From Opitutia bacterium UBA3151 (lineage in GTDB: Bacteria; Verrucomicrobiota; Verrucomicrobiia; Opitutales; Seribacteraceae), in the NCBI GenBank assembly GCA_002364975.1, contig DEYT01000052.1, positions 1-8,107 of the forward strand: DNA of 8,107 nt, read 5' to 3'. The notes below the pieces were generated by a model that had not been told where the DNA came from, did not search any database, and saw only the letters and a list, made by a program, of their open reading frames with translations. Positions within the stretch are counted from its first letter, which is position 1. The number at the start of each line of letters is the position of its first letter. Shown piece after piece: positions 1-5,738 of the stretch. Position numbers and translations under genes: made by a program.

Positions 1-79
1 TTGGTTCGATCCACAGGAGGTAGATTCGAATCACAATCAATCATTTAGCTCAAAGCTGAGCAAAAATTCTTTGTTGTGA
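1..79 (+). CDS. C-terminal end of an unidentified upstream gene (partial)
   Basis: Reading from base 2, the frame is open from the window edge to a TGA at 77-79 and gives about 25 residues (start WFDPQEVD, end SKNSLL), polar and rich in Ser and Asn. The stop overlaps the GTG start of the next gene in the pattern GTGA (76-79), a typical arrangement of translationally coupled genes, and this is the main reason for choosing this frame. A competing frame starting at base 1 (LVRSTGGRFESQSII, stop TAG at 46-48) would also fit a C-terminus and would leave a 27-base gap. The fragment is too short to assign a family. The existence of an upstream plus-strand gene is likely; the frame is less certain. 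Confidence 0.4.
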   Translation, partial: WFDPQEVDSNHNQSFSSKLSKNSLL

Positions 80-342
80 TACATATAAAAGACTTCCTTG
101 ATACAAAATCTTCCACCCAAGCCCATGAAAATGTTGGATTCGAATTTTGTTTGGATTCAGACCTAATACCTTTTGAAAACAATGAGGCAGAACCAAACAT
201 TTCCAGAGTACAAATTGCTCTTTTAGTGGATAAACTGCTGGCAATGCCAGAAGATGAACCATTACCAGATCTCGATGAGAGTTATAAGCTTTCTGAAGAT
301 CCATTTGAGCAAGTTGCGGAAAGAATTCTCCCAGATTTTTAA
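76..342 (+). CDS. Small acidic protein of unknown function
   Basis: This encodes 88 residues. I do not recognise a family. The protein is strongly acidic, with about 21 Asp/Glu against 6 Lys/Arg, and the second half is rich in Pro, Asp and Glu (residues about 54-75). It has no signal peptide, membrane segment or obvious metal motif, so a soluble cytoplasmic location is inferred. The GTG at 76 is the only usual start codon in this frame after the in-frame TAG at 46-48, and it overlaps the TGA of the preceding frame, which suggests translational coupling. There is no clear Shine-Dalgarno sequence. The stop TAA (340-342) shares bases with the stop of the convergent sixA gene. A frame on the other strand (304 to 50) looks like a shadow: it is rich in Leu, His and Gln and has no protein-like pattern. 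Confidence 0.6.
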   Translation: MIHIKDFLDTKSSTQAHENVGFEFCLDSDLIPFENNEAEPNISRVQIALLVDKLLAMPEDEPLPDLDESYKLSEDPFEQVAERILPDF

Positions 343-830
343 GAATTCTTTTTTGGATAGTCGTAATCTACCAGCGAGCAACTGCCGACTTCAAGCTTTC
401 TCCATTGTAGTAGTGGGAGTTCGAGGGTTACCACTCCACAGGTTGGGACATTACTGATACTTTGTTGGGCTAGAAGGTTGGTCAAAATTGTAATGTTTGG
501 ATTATGGAAAACTGCGACTACCGAATGAATCTCATCGGCAACACTCGATAGTAGATCGAGGATTATTGAAGGAGAACCTTCATACAATTCCGAGCATATT
601 TTATTATTTGCTTCTTTCCACCATTCTTCTTTAAAAAATTCAGAAGTTTGGATCGCCCGTTTTGCTGGTGAGCAAAGAACCAGTTCTGGTCGATTCCATT
701 TTTTCGAAGCATTTTGTGCCATCAAGGGAGCATTTTCTCTTCCTCTTGAATTGAGAGGTCTTTCTAGGTCAGATAAAGAATCGTCAATCCATGAAGATTT
801 AGCATGTCGAATTAAAAAAAGCTTTTTCAT
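339..830 (-). CDS. sixA: SixA-like phosphohistidine phosphatase (histidine phosphatase superfamily)
   Basis: This 163-residue protein has the usual length of SixA. The N-terminus has the family signature LIRHAKSSW (residues 6-14), with Arg8 and the phospho-accepting His9 of the RHG motif. It is followed by the SixA-typical D-x-x-R-P-L-N-x-R-G (residues 21-30) and a CSPAKRAIQT block (53-62, Arg58). The second catalytic His is His109 in FHNPN, where the family normally has GHNPG, so both flanking glycines are replaced. In E. coli, SixA removes phosphate from histidine-containing phosphotransfer proteins (ArcB HPt domain, nitrogen PTS); the substrate here is unknown. The ATG at 830 is preceded by only a weak AGG three bases upstream. 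The gene converges on and overlaps the stop of the small acidic gene and diverges from the lipoprotein gene. The family call is firm; the substrate is open. Confidence 0.93.
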   Translation of the reverse strand: MKKLFLIRHAKSSWIDDSLSDLERPLNSRGRENAPLMAQNASKKWNRPELVLCSPAKRAIQTSEFFKEEWWKEANNKICSELYEGSPSIILDLLSSVADEIHSVVAVFHNPNITILTNLLAQQSISNVPTCGVVTLELPLLQWRKLEVGSCSLVDYDYPKKNS

Positions 831-868
831 TTACCTATTCATTTCTAGAATACAAGCTATGGTGTCAA
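823..868. promoter_or_regulatory. Candidate overlapping divergent promoters (sixA / lipoprotein)
   Basis: On the plus strand, TAGAAT at 846-851 matches the -10 consensus at 5 of 6 positions, but the -35 position (823-828, TTTTTC) is poor. On the minus strand, TTGACA at 868-863 is a perfect -35 match, with TAGAAA (847-842) as a -10 at a short 15-base spacing. If both are real, the two -10 boxes overlap and both transcripts would have very short leaders. This is pattern matching only, in AT-rich DNA, so it is weakly supported. Confidence 0.25.
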
Positions 869-1431
869 TGATCATGATATATAGATGGATTCTATTGTTA
901 GCCCTTTTTTTTTCTAGTTGCAGTGATGACAAAGTTATTCCGATAGATTTCCCCTCGGATGTTTCTGATTCTAATAGTTCTAATACTGATTTTGAAGTAG
1001 AACCTAGATTTAGATCCAATGACCGTACGGAGGAAGAAATTGTTAATGATTTTCCCAAGCCTGTAGAAACTTATCCACTTATCGAAAAAGAAGATGTTGA
1101 GATTTTAGACGGAGGAATTCTTTATCGAAAGAATATAGACCGTCCATTTACCGGTAGAATGCTTGAAAAATATGACGATGGATCCATAGCATTAGAATCT
1201 TCTTATTTGGATGGTTTACCCCACGGGCAGCAACTGCGAAGGTTTGAAAACGGGAAACCTGCCCTTGAAGCGATTTTTGATCAAGGAGTTTTGTCTGGCG
1301 TTAAGACTAAGTGGTGGGAGAATGGAAAGATTCGCGAGGAGGAATATTGGAGTGGAGGTGAGTTTTTCGGCAGACGTTTATGGGATCAAGAGGGTAGGAT
1401 GATTCGAGAAGAGCTAGTCCCCCAAGAATGA
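859..1431 (+). CDS. Exported lipoprotein with MORN/YwqK-type repeats
   Basis: From ATG 859 this is 190 residues. The N-terminus is a lipoprotein signal: one Arg, a run of Ile/Leu/Phe, then FSSC with Cys21 as the likely lipidated residue (Phe at -3 is a less usual lipobox). Ser/Asp-rich linker sequence fills residues about 22-84. Residues about 87-180 hold four degenerate repeats of about 24 residues with the pattern aromatic, few residues, G-x-x-x-G, then a (D/E)-x-G-(K/S) turn: TGRMLEKYDDGS, HGQQLRRFENGK, SGVKTKWWENGK and FGRRLWDQEGR. This is the MORN_2 / YwqK-family repeat, a beta-hairpin module of poorly known role; the 'antitoxin' name attached to YwqK should not be over-read. ATG 868 or 874 are alternative starts; 874 gives a tidier signal peptide and has GGTG 9 bases upstream. 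The frame stays open back to 751, but that would bury the signal peptide. It is probably co-transcribed with the next gene, 9 bases downstream. Confidence 0.8.
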   Translation: MVSMIMIYRWILLLALFFSSCSDDKVIPIDFPSDVSDSNSSNTDFEVEPRFRSNDRTEEEIVNDFPKPVETYPLIEKEDVEILDGGILYRKNIDRPFTGRMLEKYDDGSIALESSYLDGLPHGQQLRRFENGKPALEAIFDQGVLSGVKTKWWENGKIREEEYWSGGEFFGRRLWDQEGRMIREELVPQE

Positions 1432-1440
1432 TTAACTAAG

Positions 1441-2136
1441 ATGCCTGCTATTTTATCATTTTTAGGCTTAATTTTTTTCTTCTCTGTCTTCTCATTACAA
1501 GGGAATACACCGAACTCAATCGACGCCAATGATTCAGCTCCTAGGAATGAAATCATTCGAGTCATTCAACCAGGCGTTTTCGATATTCAATCTCAAGATT
1601 TTTTGATTCGGATGCGAGCATGGGGCGTGGAATTTCCTAAGCGTGGGCAACCCGGTTATGAAGCTGCATTAGCATTTACTGAAAAAAAACTTATTTCAAC
1701 GGCTCCCCATATCTCAATAAAAAGAGAATTTGATAATCTCAATTTGAAAGTCGTGGATATCCAGCTTTTGGAGCAGAAAGTTAATTTTAGTAAAGAAGCT
1801 ATTCTACTTGGAATCGGTTGGCATAATGAAAAAGAAACTGGGCGTTTTGGCCCTTATCTGATGGCTCAACTTAAAGCCAAGAGATTAAAAACTGGAATAT
1901 GGAGTAATGGATTCGCTTACAGTTCAGCAATGGGGACCGTTAGTCCACAGCCAAAACTTCCAACCCTATATGACCGTAGGCAAGGTTTTATTCCAAGTCT
2001 ATCCTTTTGGGTTACAAGTTTCGGAAAAATTCACCGACCGGGGTGCAGTTTCTATGAAAGAGGCAGAGGCACACTAACATCCAAACCCACCGGCACAGAT
2101 TGCCGGATTTGCGGTGGTAGGTTTCCTAAGAAGTAA
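1441..2136 (+). CDS. Exported thermonuclease-fold (SNase-like) protein, probably inactive, with Cys/His C-terminal motif
   Basis: This encodes 231 residues with a hydrophobic signal sequence at about 1-20. Residues 37-155 follow the layout of the staphylococcal nuclease (TNase) domain: an opening IIRVIQPGVFDI strand, IRMRAWGVEFP in place of V-R-L-x-G-I-D-x-P-E, a helix G-Y-E-A-A-L-A-F, and the closing AKRLKTGIW typical of the family. Key catalytic positions look lost: the D-G-D-T segment reads QPGV, the calcium-binding Asp after Gly reads Glu64 (GVE), the catalytic Glu after Pro reads Lys67, and the R-x-G-R segment near residue 100 reads NLNLKV. Only an Arg of the R35 strand remains. The C-terminal tail has His198-x3-Cys202 and Cys221-x2-Cys224 followed by GG, possibly a small metal-binding or disulfide module; I recall similar tails in other Verrucomicrobiota SNase-like proteins. 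The start ATG 1441 has no Shine-Dalgarno sequence and lies 9 bases after the lipoprotein stop, suggesting coupling. It probably acts in the periplasm or outside the cell. Confidence 0.75.
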   Translation: MPAILSFLGLIFFFSVFSLQGNTPNSIDANDSAPRNEIIRVIQPGVFDIQSQDFLIRMRAWGVEFPKRGQPGYEAALAFTEKKLISTAPHISIKREFDNLNLKVVDIQLLEQKVNFSKEAILLGIGWHNEKETGRFGPYLMAQLKAKRLKTGIWSNGFAYSSAMGTVSPQPKLPTLYDRRQGFIPSLSFWVTSFGKIHRPGCSFYERGRGTLTSKPTGTDCRICGGRFPKK

Positions 2137-2141
2137 AGGGT

Positions 2142-2456
2142 TTAGGATTGAAGGGTGGAAAGAAGCTCATCCTTGGTTTTAAAACCCTCAAGGGTATCGG
2201 ACAGGGCTCCGTTTTTGTAAACTAAAATAGTTGGTATTGATCTAACCCCATGCTCTTGGGCTAGGTCAGTGTTCTCATCAATATTGACTTTGTAGACCCC
2301 GACCGAATCTCCGAGGTCATTTGCAATCTCTTCAAGGATTGGAGATAAGCTCAAGCAAGGCCCGCACCAGGGTGCCCAAAAATCGACTAAGGTAGGTTTT
2401 GTGTCATTAACGACTTTTTTAAAGCTTTCTTTATTTAAGTTAATGACTTCACTCAT
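2142..2456 (-). CDS. trxA: Thioredoxin
   Basis: This 104-residue protein is a complete, standard-length thioredoxin. It has the active site W-C-G-P-C with redox cysteines Cys31 and Cys34, the buried Asp25 in VDFWAPW, and the cis-proline Pro75 in SIPT opposite the active site. The ends of the fold are in place (GVRSIPTILVYKNG and the C-terminal helix). There is no signal peptide, so it acts in the cytoplasm as a disulfide reductase, normally recharged by thioredoxin reductase. After the second Cys it has LSLSP where E. coli has KMIAP, a tolerated variation. It is the last gene of a minus-strand run, 39 bases after the proline-rich gene, and its stop is five bases from the stop of the convergent nuclease-like gene. 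No Shine-Dalgarno sequence precedes ATG 2456. The symbol trxA is the generic name; other thioredoxin paralogues may exist elsewhere. Confidence 0.96.
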   Translation of the reverse strand: MSEVINLNKESFKKVVNDTKPTLVDFWAPWCGPCLSLSPILEEIANDLGDSVGVYKVNIDENTDLAQEHGVRSIPTILVYKNGALSDTLEGFKTKDELLSTLQS

Positions 2457-2495
2457 TATTGATGGGATTGATTTGGGTTGATTGAATTAAAACAA

Positions 2496-3161
2496 TTAAG
2501 GCTGTAGGAAAAGAAAGACAGTCAAGGCTACTGCACCTCCAAATACTAAAAAGTCTAGGATCATAAAGAAAATACTCGGCCGAGTAGCCTTTGCTGGCTC
2601 CGCAGTTTTATCCCCAGCAGCAACATTTGTAGCAGGTGAATTCATGGGAGGAGCCGCAGCAGGAGCACCGGGTGGAGGGCTAATGCTCGGTGAAGGTAGG
2701 GGTCCTCCGGGGGCAGGCATGGCGGGCAGGGCACTTGGTGCGACTGGTCCTGCGGACGGCATGGGTGAGGGGGTCAAGCTTGGAGCGGGAACAGCTGGAG
2801 CAATTGGTGGTCTTGTCGATGAAGGAGAAAGAGAAGGAACAGAAGGTGCACTGGGCGGGGAAACTGCAGGACTAGGAGCGGTGGGAGATGAAGATGGGGC
2901 AGGACTTATTCCCCCAGAAGGTGGAGGGACTGCACCTGGGGATGGAGGTTTTGTTCCAGCCGGTGGGATTGGAGTTGGAGTAGCTCCACCAGGCTGAGTC
3001 ACTGTAGGCGCTGGTTGACCATGCTGGGAAAAAGGAGATTTAGTGACCTTAAATTTAGGGGTCATACCCGGTGAAGGCTGAGCCGGAGGTGTAAGTTTAA
3101 GGCCTTGAGTGCCACTGCTTGGTGTAGGCGGGGGAGGAGGAGGTGGTGGTGAATCTGACAT
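2496..3161 (-). CDS. Proline-rich protein with a C-terminal membrane anchor, function unknown
   Basis: Of 221 residues, roughly 64 are proline; Ser, Ala and Gly make up most of the rest. Residues 5-12 are eight consecutive prolines. Two short basic/hydrophobic segments, LKL (21-23) and KFKV (36-39), stand out from residues that are otherwise disordered up to about 190. The only membrane segment is at the very C-terminus (about 196-219), with Asp203 inside it and only Gln-Pro after it. Lys and Arg just before the segment predict an N-in, C-out tail anchor, so the proline-rich part would be cytoplasmic. No signal peptide is present. The gene lies 24 bases after the 90-residue unknown and 39 bases before thioredoxin on the same strand, so it is probably co-transcribed with them. 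The complementary strand carries a long open Gly-rich frame that I judge a shadow of the proline codons. No family is recognised; a scaffold or spacer role is only a guess. Confidence 0.8.
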   Translation of the reverse strand: MSDSPPPPPPPPTPSSGTQGLKLTPPAQPSPGMTPKFKVTKSPFSQHGQPAPTVTQPGGATPTPIPPAGTKPPSPGAVPPPSGGISPAPSSSPTAPSPAVSPPSAPSVPSLSPSSTRPPIAPAVPAPSLTPSPMPSAGPVAPSALPAMPAPGGPLPSPSISPPPGAPAAAPPMNSPATNVAAGDKTAEPAKATRPSIFFMILDFLVFGGAVALTVFLFLQP

Positions 3162-3185
3162 GGTTGTAAAAAAAGAAAAAGCAAT

Positions 3186-3458
3186 TCAAGAAGGGCTATT
3201 TTTTCGAATTAGGTCCGAAATCTCATCCATGGAAGCGTCTTGCAAACTTTTGCCTTTATTTTTCAAATCTTCGAAGGTTTTGCATAGAGTTTCAGTCATT
3301 TTATCATGAGTTTGCTCTGAGCCTCCCATAATTGAAAACTTATCAGCCTGCGTTAATCTTTTATGTCCATCATCACAATCCAATCCAATGCCAAAAAGAT
3401 GAGCCATAACTTTTGGGTCTTTGACAGGCAAATTATTCTTATGCAAACGATTCTCCAT
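3186..3458 (-). CDS. Small soluble protein of unknown function (90 residues)
   Basis: This encodes 90 residues, without signal peptide or membrane segment. The central part (about 15-60) looks conserved in style, with the blocks PKVMAHLFGIGLDCDDGHKR, TQADKFSIMGGSEQTH and M-x-E-T; the rest is a charged helical stretch (62-87: LKNKGKSLQDASMDEISDLI). I have an impression of similar short hypothetical proteins in Opitutae-type genomes but cannot name a family. Start ATG 3458 has an AT-rich leader and no Shine-Dalgarno sequence; Met18 is a less likely alternative because the preceding residues are protein-like. It follows the lptD-like gene by 60 bases and precedes the proline-rich gene by 24 bases on the same strand. 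It could therefore be the first gene of a three-gene operon or a later gene of an lptD transcript. Confidence 0.8.
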   Translation of the reverse strand: MENRLHKNNLPVKDPKVMAHLFGIGLDCDDGHKRLTQADKFSIMGGSEQTHDKMTETLCKTFEDLKNKGKSLQDASMDEISDLIRKNSPS

Positions 3459-3518
3459 ATATTTATTTATTAACGTAATGTAGAAATAGTCAACCTTCCA
3501 TAATCTCCTCTCAAAACA

Positions 3519-5636
3519 CTAGAAAGAATAAAGCCTAAATCCGAAACTTAATTCAATCTCGTCTTCCTTTGTGGTTCCTCTTCTTTCTGTAAGAGAAAGC
3601 AGATAAATAAAATTATTTCGAGAATCGATTTCAAAAGCAAGATGCCAATACGGAAAAGTTTTTTGTTCTGAATCATAGCGAAGTGAAAAAAGTAGTTTTT
3701 TTCCGTAATCAATTAGCCTGGACGCACTCAGAGACCATTGTTTATTGGTATTTGGAAAGTGAATCCGTGAAATTTGATATTGATTTTCATAACCATCATT
3801 CAGGAGAGCAGAGTAAATATTTATGGTACCTGCCTCAAAGTCATTGGTCTTCGTTTGACCTCTCAATCGAAGCCATCTAGCAGGTGCAAAATCAAATTGA
3901 GCATAAAAGGATTCAGCATCTTCCTGTGGGTCGCTTGATTCTTTCCATAAATCCTGTGTTAACTTCAAGTAGGCCAAGTCCCTCATACCATAGTCACCAT
4001 TGGTGGTTAAGTTCTGGATCCAGTCAAGCCGTACTGCATTAGAGGAAATCAAATGATCTGCTTCGATTAAATCCATTATGTTAAGAGGTTCCAGATTTAA
4101 GCGAAACTCAGACGAGTCGAGCTTTGGAATTAGAAGGCTCTGTTTTTCGCTAGACAACTCAAGGTGTTGATGAGTTAAAATGAAATCCATTGAGTGATGA
4201 AGGCCATCAATTTCCCATAACTTGTTACTCATTTCATAATTTGCAAACAAATGAAGCCTCAATTCGTTTGCCCATTCAGTCCATGTGGCCTGGGGGCTTG
4301 CATCACCGACTTGATAATTCTGGCTTCGAGCAGTGATGGAAGGGGTGTAAATCAATCCATTAGTTATCTTGAATGGGCGAAAAGTTCGAATGGAAGCATC
4401 TAACTTGGTGGATTCTGCGATGACTTCTCCATTCGAGTTTCTACTTCTTAGATCCGAATATTCGATCACTGCTGAATGATGAATTGACTCGAAAGGAAAG
4501 GTGAGAGGGGCCATTTCTAATCGTAAGTTCGGTCTTCTTTCCAAAACTCCTTCGTGTTCATTCACTTGCCATCGTTGCAGGCCAGAAAAACCTCCCCAGT
4601 GCTGCTCGTATCCAAGCTCAAAATAGTAATCATTCCACTGACTGTTACTAAAATTCTCAATTCGCAAATCGCGATTAATTTCAGAATCACTTTCATAATT
4701 TATTTCCCCTGCTACCCTTATGCCTTGCTCTTTAATATAAATCACTTGAGTGTCCAAAAAAGTCCTTTGATCCGAAAATTTTAAACCCCTTCGATCCAAA
4801 CCCAAACTTCCTTGATCATTGAGCCATCCAAATTCGACAAAAGTATCCACCCAGGGCAAATTCTTAGGATCTTCCTTCGATTCGTAATTCAGCTTTGAAG
4901 AGAGCAATATTCCGCGTTTAAAATAGCCCGTAATTTCAGTTTCGGTATTGATTTTTGCTACTTCCCATCGAGCTCGTTTCCCTAAATACCAACCCATATT
5001 TGCTTTTTTTCCAGCTTTTGCCCGAAACCTCCAAGTTCTTTTATTTCCGCCTAGATTTAAGCTCAGGGGTGGGATCGGAGAAAGTGGCAAGTTTCCAACC
5101 TCCATCAGTCCGGTACTTGTTTGCAGGTGGCTGTTATTTTGATCGAAGGTTAGTTCCTTAAAAGAAATCGTTGGGCTAAGCTTACTTTCTTCTGAATATT
5201 CCTGCGAAAGTTTGATTTGGCTAGCTACAACCTCTTTACCTGTTCGGGTAAAGGAGCCAGCTGTAAAGCTCCATGGGTAAAATCCTGTTTCCACTTCTAA
5301 GGCTAGGTAGTCCCCATTTTTTAGATTAAGTTTTAATGAGTTGCATAAAAGACGAACCCCAGGCGCGGTAAGAATAACATCTTGATCGGCAAGGACAAGG
5401 GAGGCATTTTTTTCCCAGATAATGCTTTCAGCTTGTAACATAAAGTTTTGAGTGCGAAGAACCGCATTTTTTTTAGCCTCAACAGTTTTTTTAAGATCAT
5501 CATAAAGAAGGGGCAATTCGGCAGTAAGGACAGCCCCATCCTCGCTTGATGATGTCTCTTGAACAGATTGACCGAATGAAAATAACGCCAAACTGATGGA
5601 GAGGTTGAAGGCTAAAGCTAAAAATTGTATCCGCAC
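3519..5636 (-). CDS. lptD: LptD/OstA-like outer-membrane LPS assembly protein
   Basis: This encodes 705 residues, near the usual LptD range of 700-800. A signal peptide covers about 1-22 (LALAFNLSISLALFSFG). Residues about 60-145 resemble the periplasmic OstA/LptA-like jellyroll (repeated short strands such as FMLQAESIIWEKNASLVLAD). A Pro-rich LPLSPIPPLSL (183-191) then marks the usual passage into the barrel. The remainder is alternating aromatic and polar strands typical of an outer-membrane beta-barrel, ending in GFRLYSF with a C-terminal Phe as in BAM substrates. LptD with LptE delivers lipopolysaccharide to the outer leaflet. Only one cysteine (Cys98) is visible, so the interdomain disulfides of E. 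coli LptD are absent. The start is GTG 5636; the frame stays open upstream but has no ATG, GTG or TTG. It diverges from glgB. The call rests on architecture and general resemblance, so a related OstA-like organic-solvent-tolerance barrel paralogue is possible. Confidence 0.75.
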   Translation of the reverse strand: MRIQFLALAFNLSISLALFSFGQSVQETSSSEDGAVLTAELPLLYDDLKKTVEAKKNAVLRTQNFMLQAESIIWEKNASLVLADQDVILTAPGVRLLCNSLKLNLKNGDYLALEVETGFYPWSFTAGSFTRTGKEVVASQIKLSQEYSEESKLSPTISFKELTFDQNNSHLQTSTGLMEVGNLPLSPIPPLSLNLGGNKRTWRFRAKAGKKANMGWYLGKRARWEVAKINTETEITGYFKRGILLSSKLNYESKEDPKNLPWVDTFVEFGWLNDQGSLGLDRRGLKFSDQRTFLDTQVIYIKEQGIRVAGEINYESDSEINRDLRIENFSNSQWNDYYFELGYEQHWGGFSGLQRWQVNEHEGVLERRPNLRLEMAPLTFPFESIHHSAVIEYSDLRSRNSNGEVIAESTKLDASIRTFRPFKITNGLIYTPSITARSQNYQVGDASPQATWTEWANELRLHLFANYEMSNKLWEIDGLHHSMDFILTHQHLELSSEKQSLLIPKLDSSEFRLNLEPLNIMDLIEADHLISSNAVRLDWIQNLTTNGDYGMRDLAYLKLTQDLWKESSDPQEDAESFYAQFDFAPARWLRLRGQTKTNDFEAGTINIYSALLNDGYENQYQISRIHFPNTNKQWSLSASRLIDYGKKLLFSLRYDSEQKTFPYWHLAFEIDSRNNFIYLLSLTERRGTTKEDEIELSFGFRLYSF

Positions 5637-5657
5637 CGAAGCTAAGATGAAGAGGAG

Positions 5658-5685
5658 TTGAACAAGAACAAGAAAGAAATTTAAT
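5658..5685 (+). promoter_or_regulatory. Candidate sigma70-type promoter for glgB
   Basis: TTGAAC at 5658-5663 matches the -35 consensus at 4 of 6 positions, and TTTAAT at 5680-5685 matches the -10 consensus at 5 of 6, with a 16-base spacer. Transcription would begin near 5692 and leave a leader of about 47 bases containing the purine-rich ribosome site. It lies in the 102-base spacer shared with the divergent lptD-like gene, for which I found no equally good minus-strand promoter. It was found by eye only. Confidence 0.35.
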
Positions 5686-5720
5686 TCTTTATCTCGGAAT
5701 TCCCTTTCTCTGGAACGGAT

Positions 5721-5727
5721 GGAGGAG
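5721..5727 (+). promoter_or_regulatory. Ribosome binding site of glgB
   Basis: GGAGGAG lies 11 bases before ATG 5739, slightly farther than the common 5-9 bases. It is the only strong Shine-Dalgarno match in front of any start codon in this window, which makes it unusual here and supports ATG 5739 as the glgB start. Confidence 0.55.
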
Positions 5728-5738
5728 TATAAATAGAA

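Noticed and set aside
14..19. Perfect AGGAGG
   Set aside because: No ATG, GTG or TTG lies at a suitable distance downstream, so it is probably chance within coding sequence.
1..32. tRNA-like TTCGATC and TTCGAAT motifs
   Set aside because: They resemble T-loops, but the flanking bases do not form the required T-stem and no cloverleaf or acceptor stem is present.
751..858. N-terminal extension of the lipoprotein gene to TTG 751
   Set aside because: It would place the signal peptide in the middle of the protein and overlap the start of sixA; the added residues come from sixA antisense.
2124..2147. Inverted repeat TCCTAA / TTAGGA with a 12-base loop between the convergent nuclease-like and thioredoxin genes
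   Set aside because: The stem is only six base pairs and AT-rich, with no T-tract on either strand; not a convincing terminator.
2644..2997. Long Gly-rich open frame on the plus strand
   Set aside because: It lies opposite the proline-rich gene; Gly codons are the complement of Pro codons, and the frame lacks any other protein-like pattern.
3464..3493. Minus-strand TTGACT (3493-3488) with AT-rich bases about 17 bases downstream, as a promoter for the 90-residue gene
   Set aside because: The possible -10 boxes (ATAAAT, TAAATA) match poorly and would abut the ATG; too weak to list.
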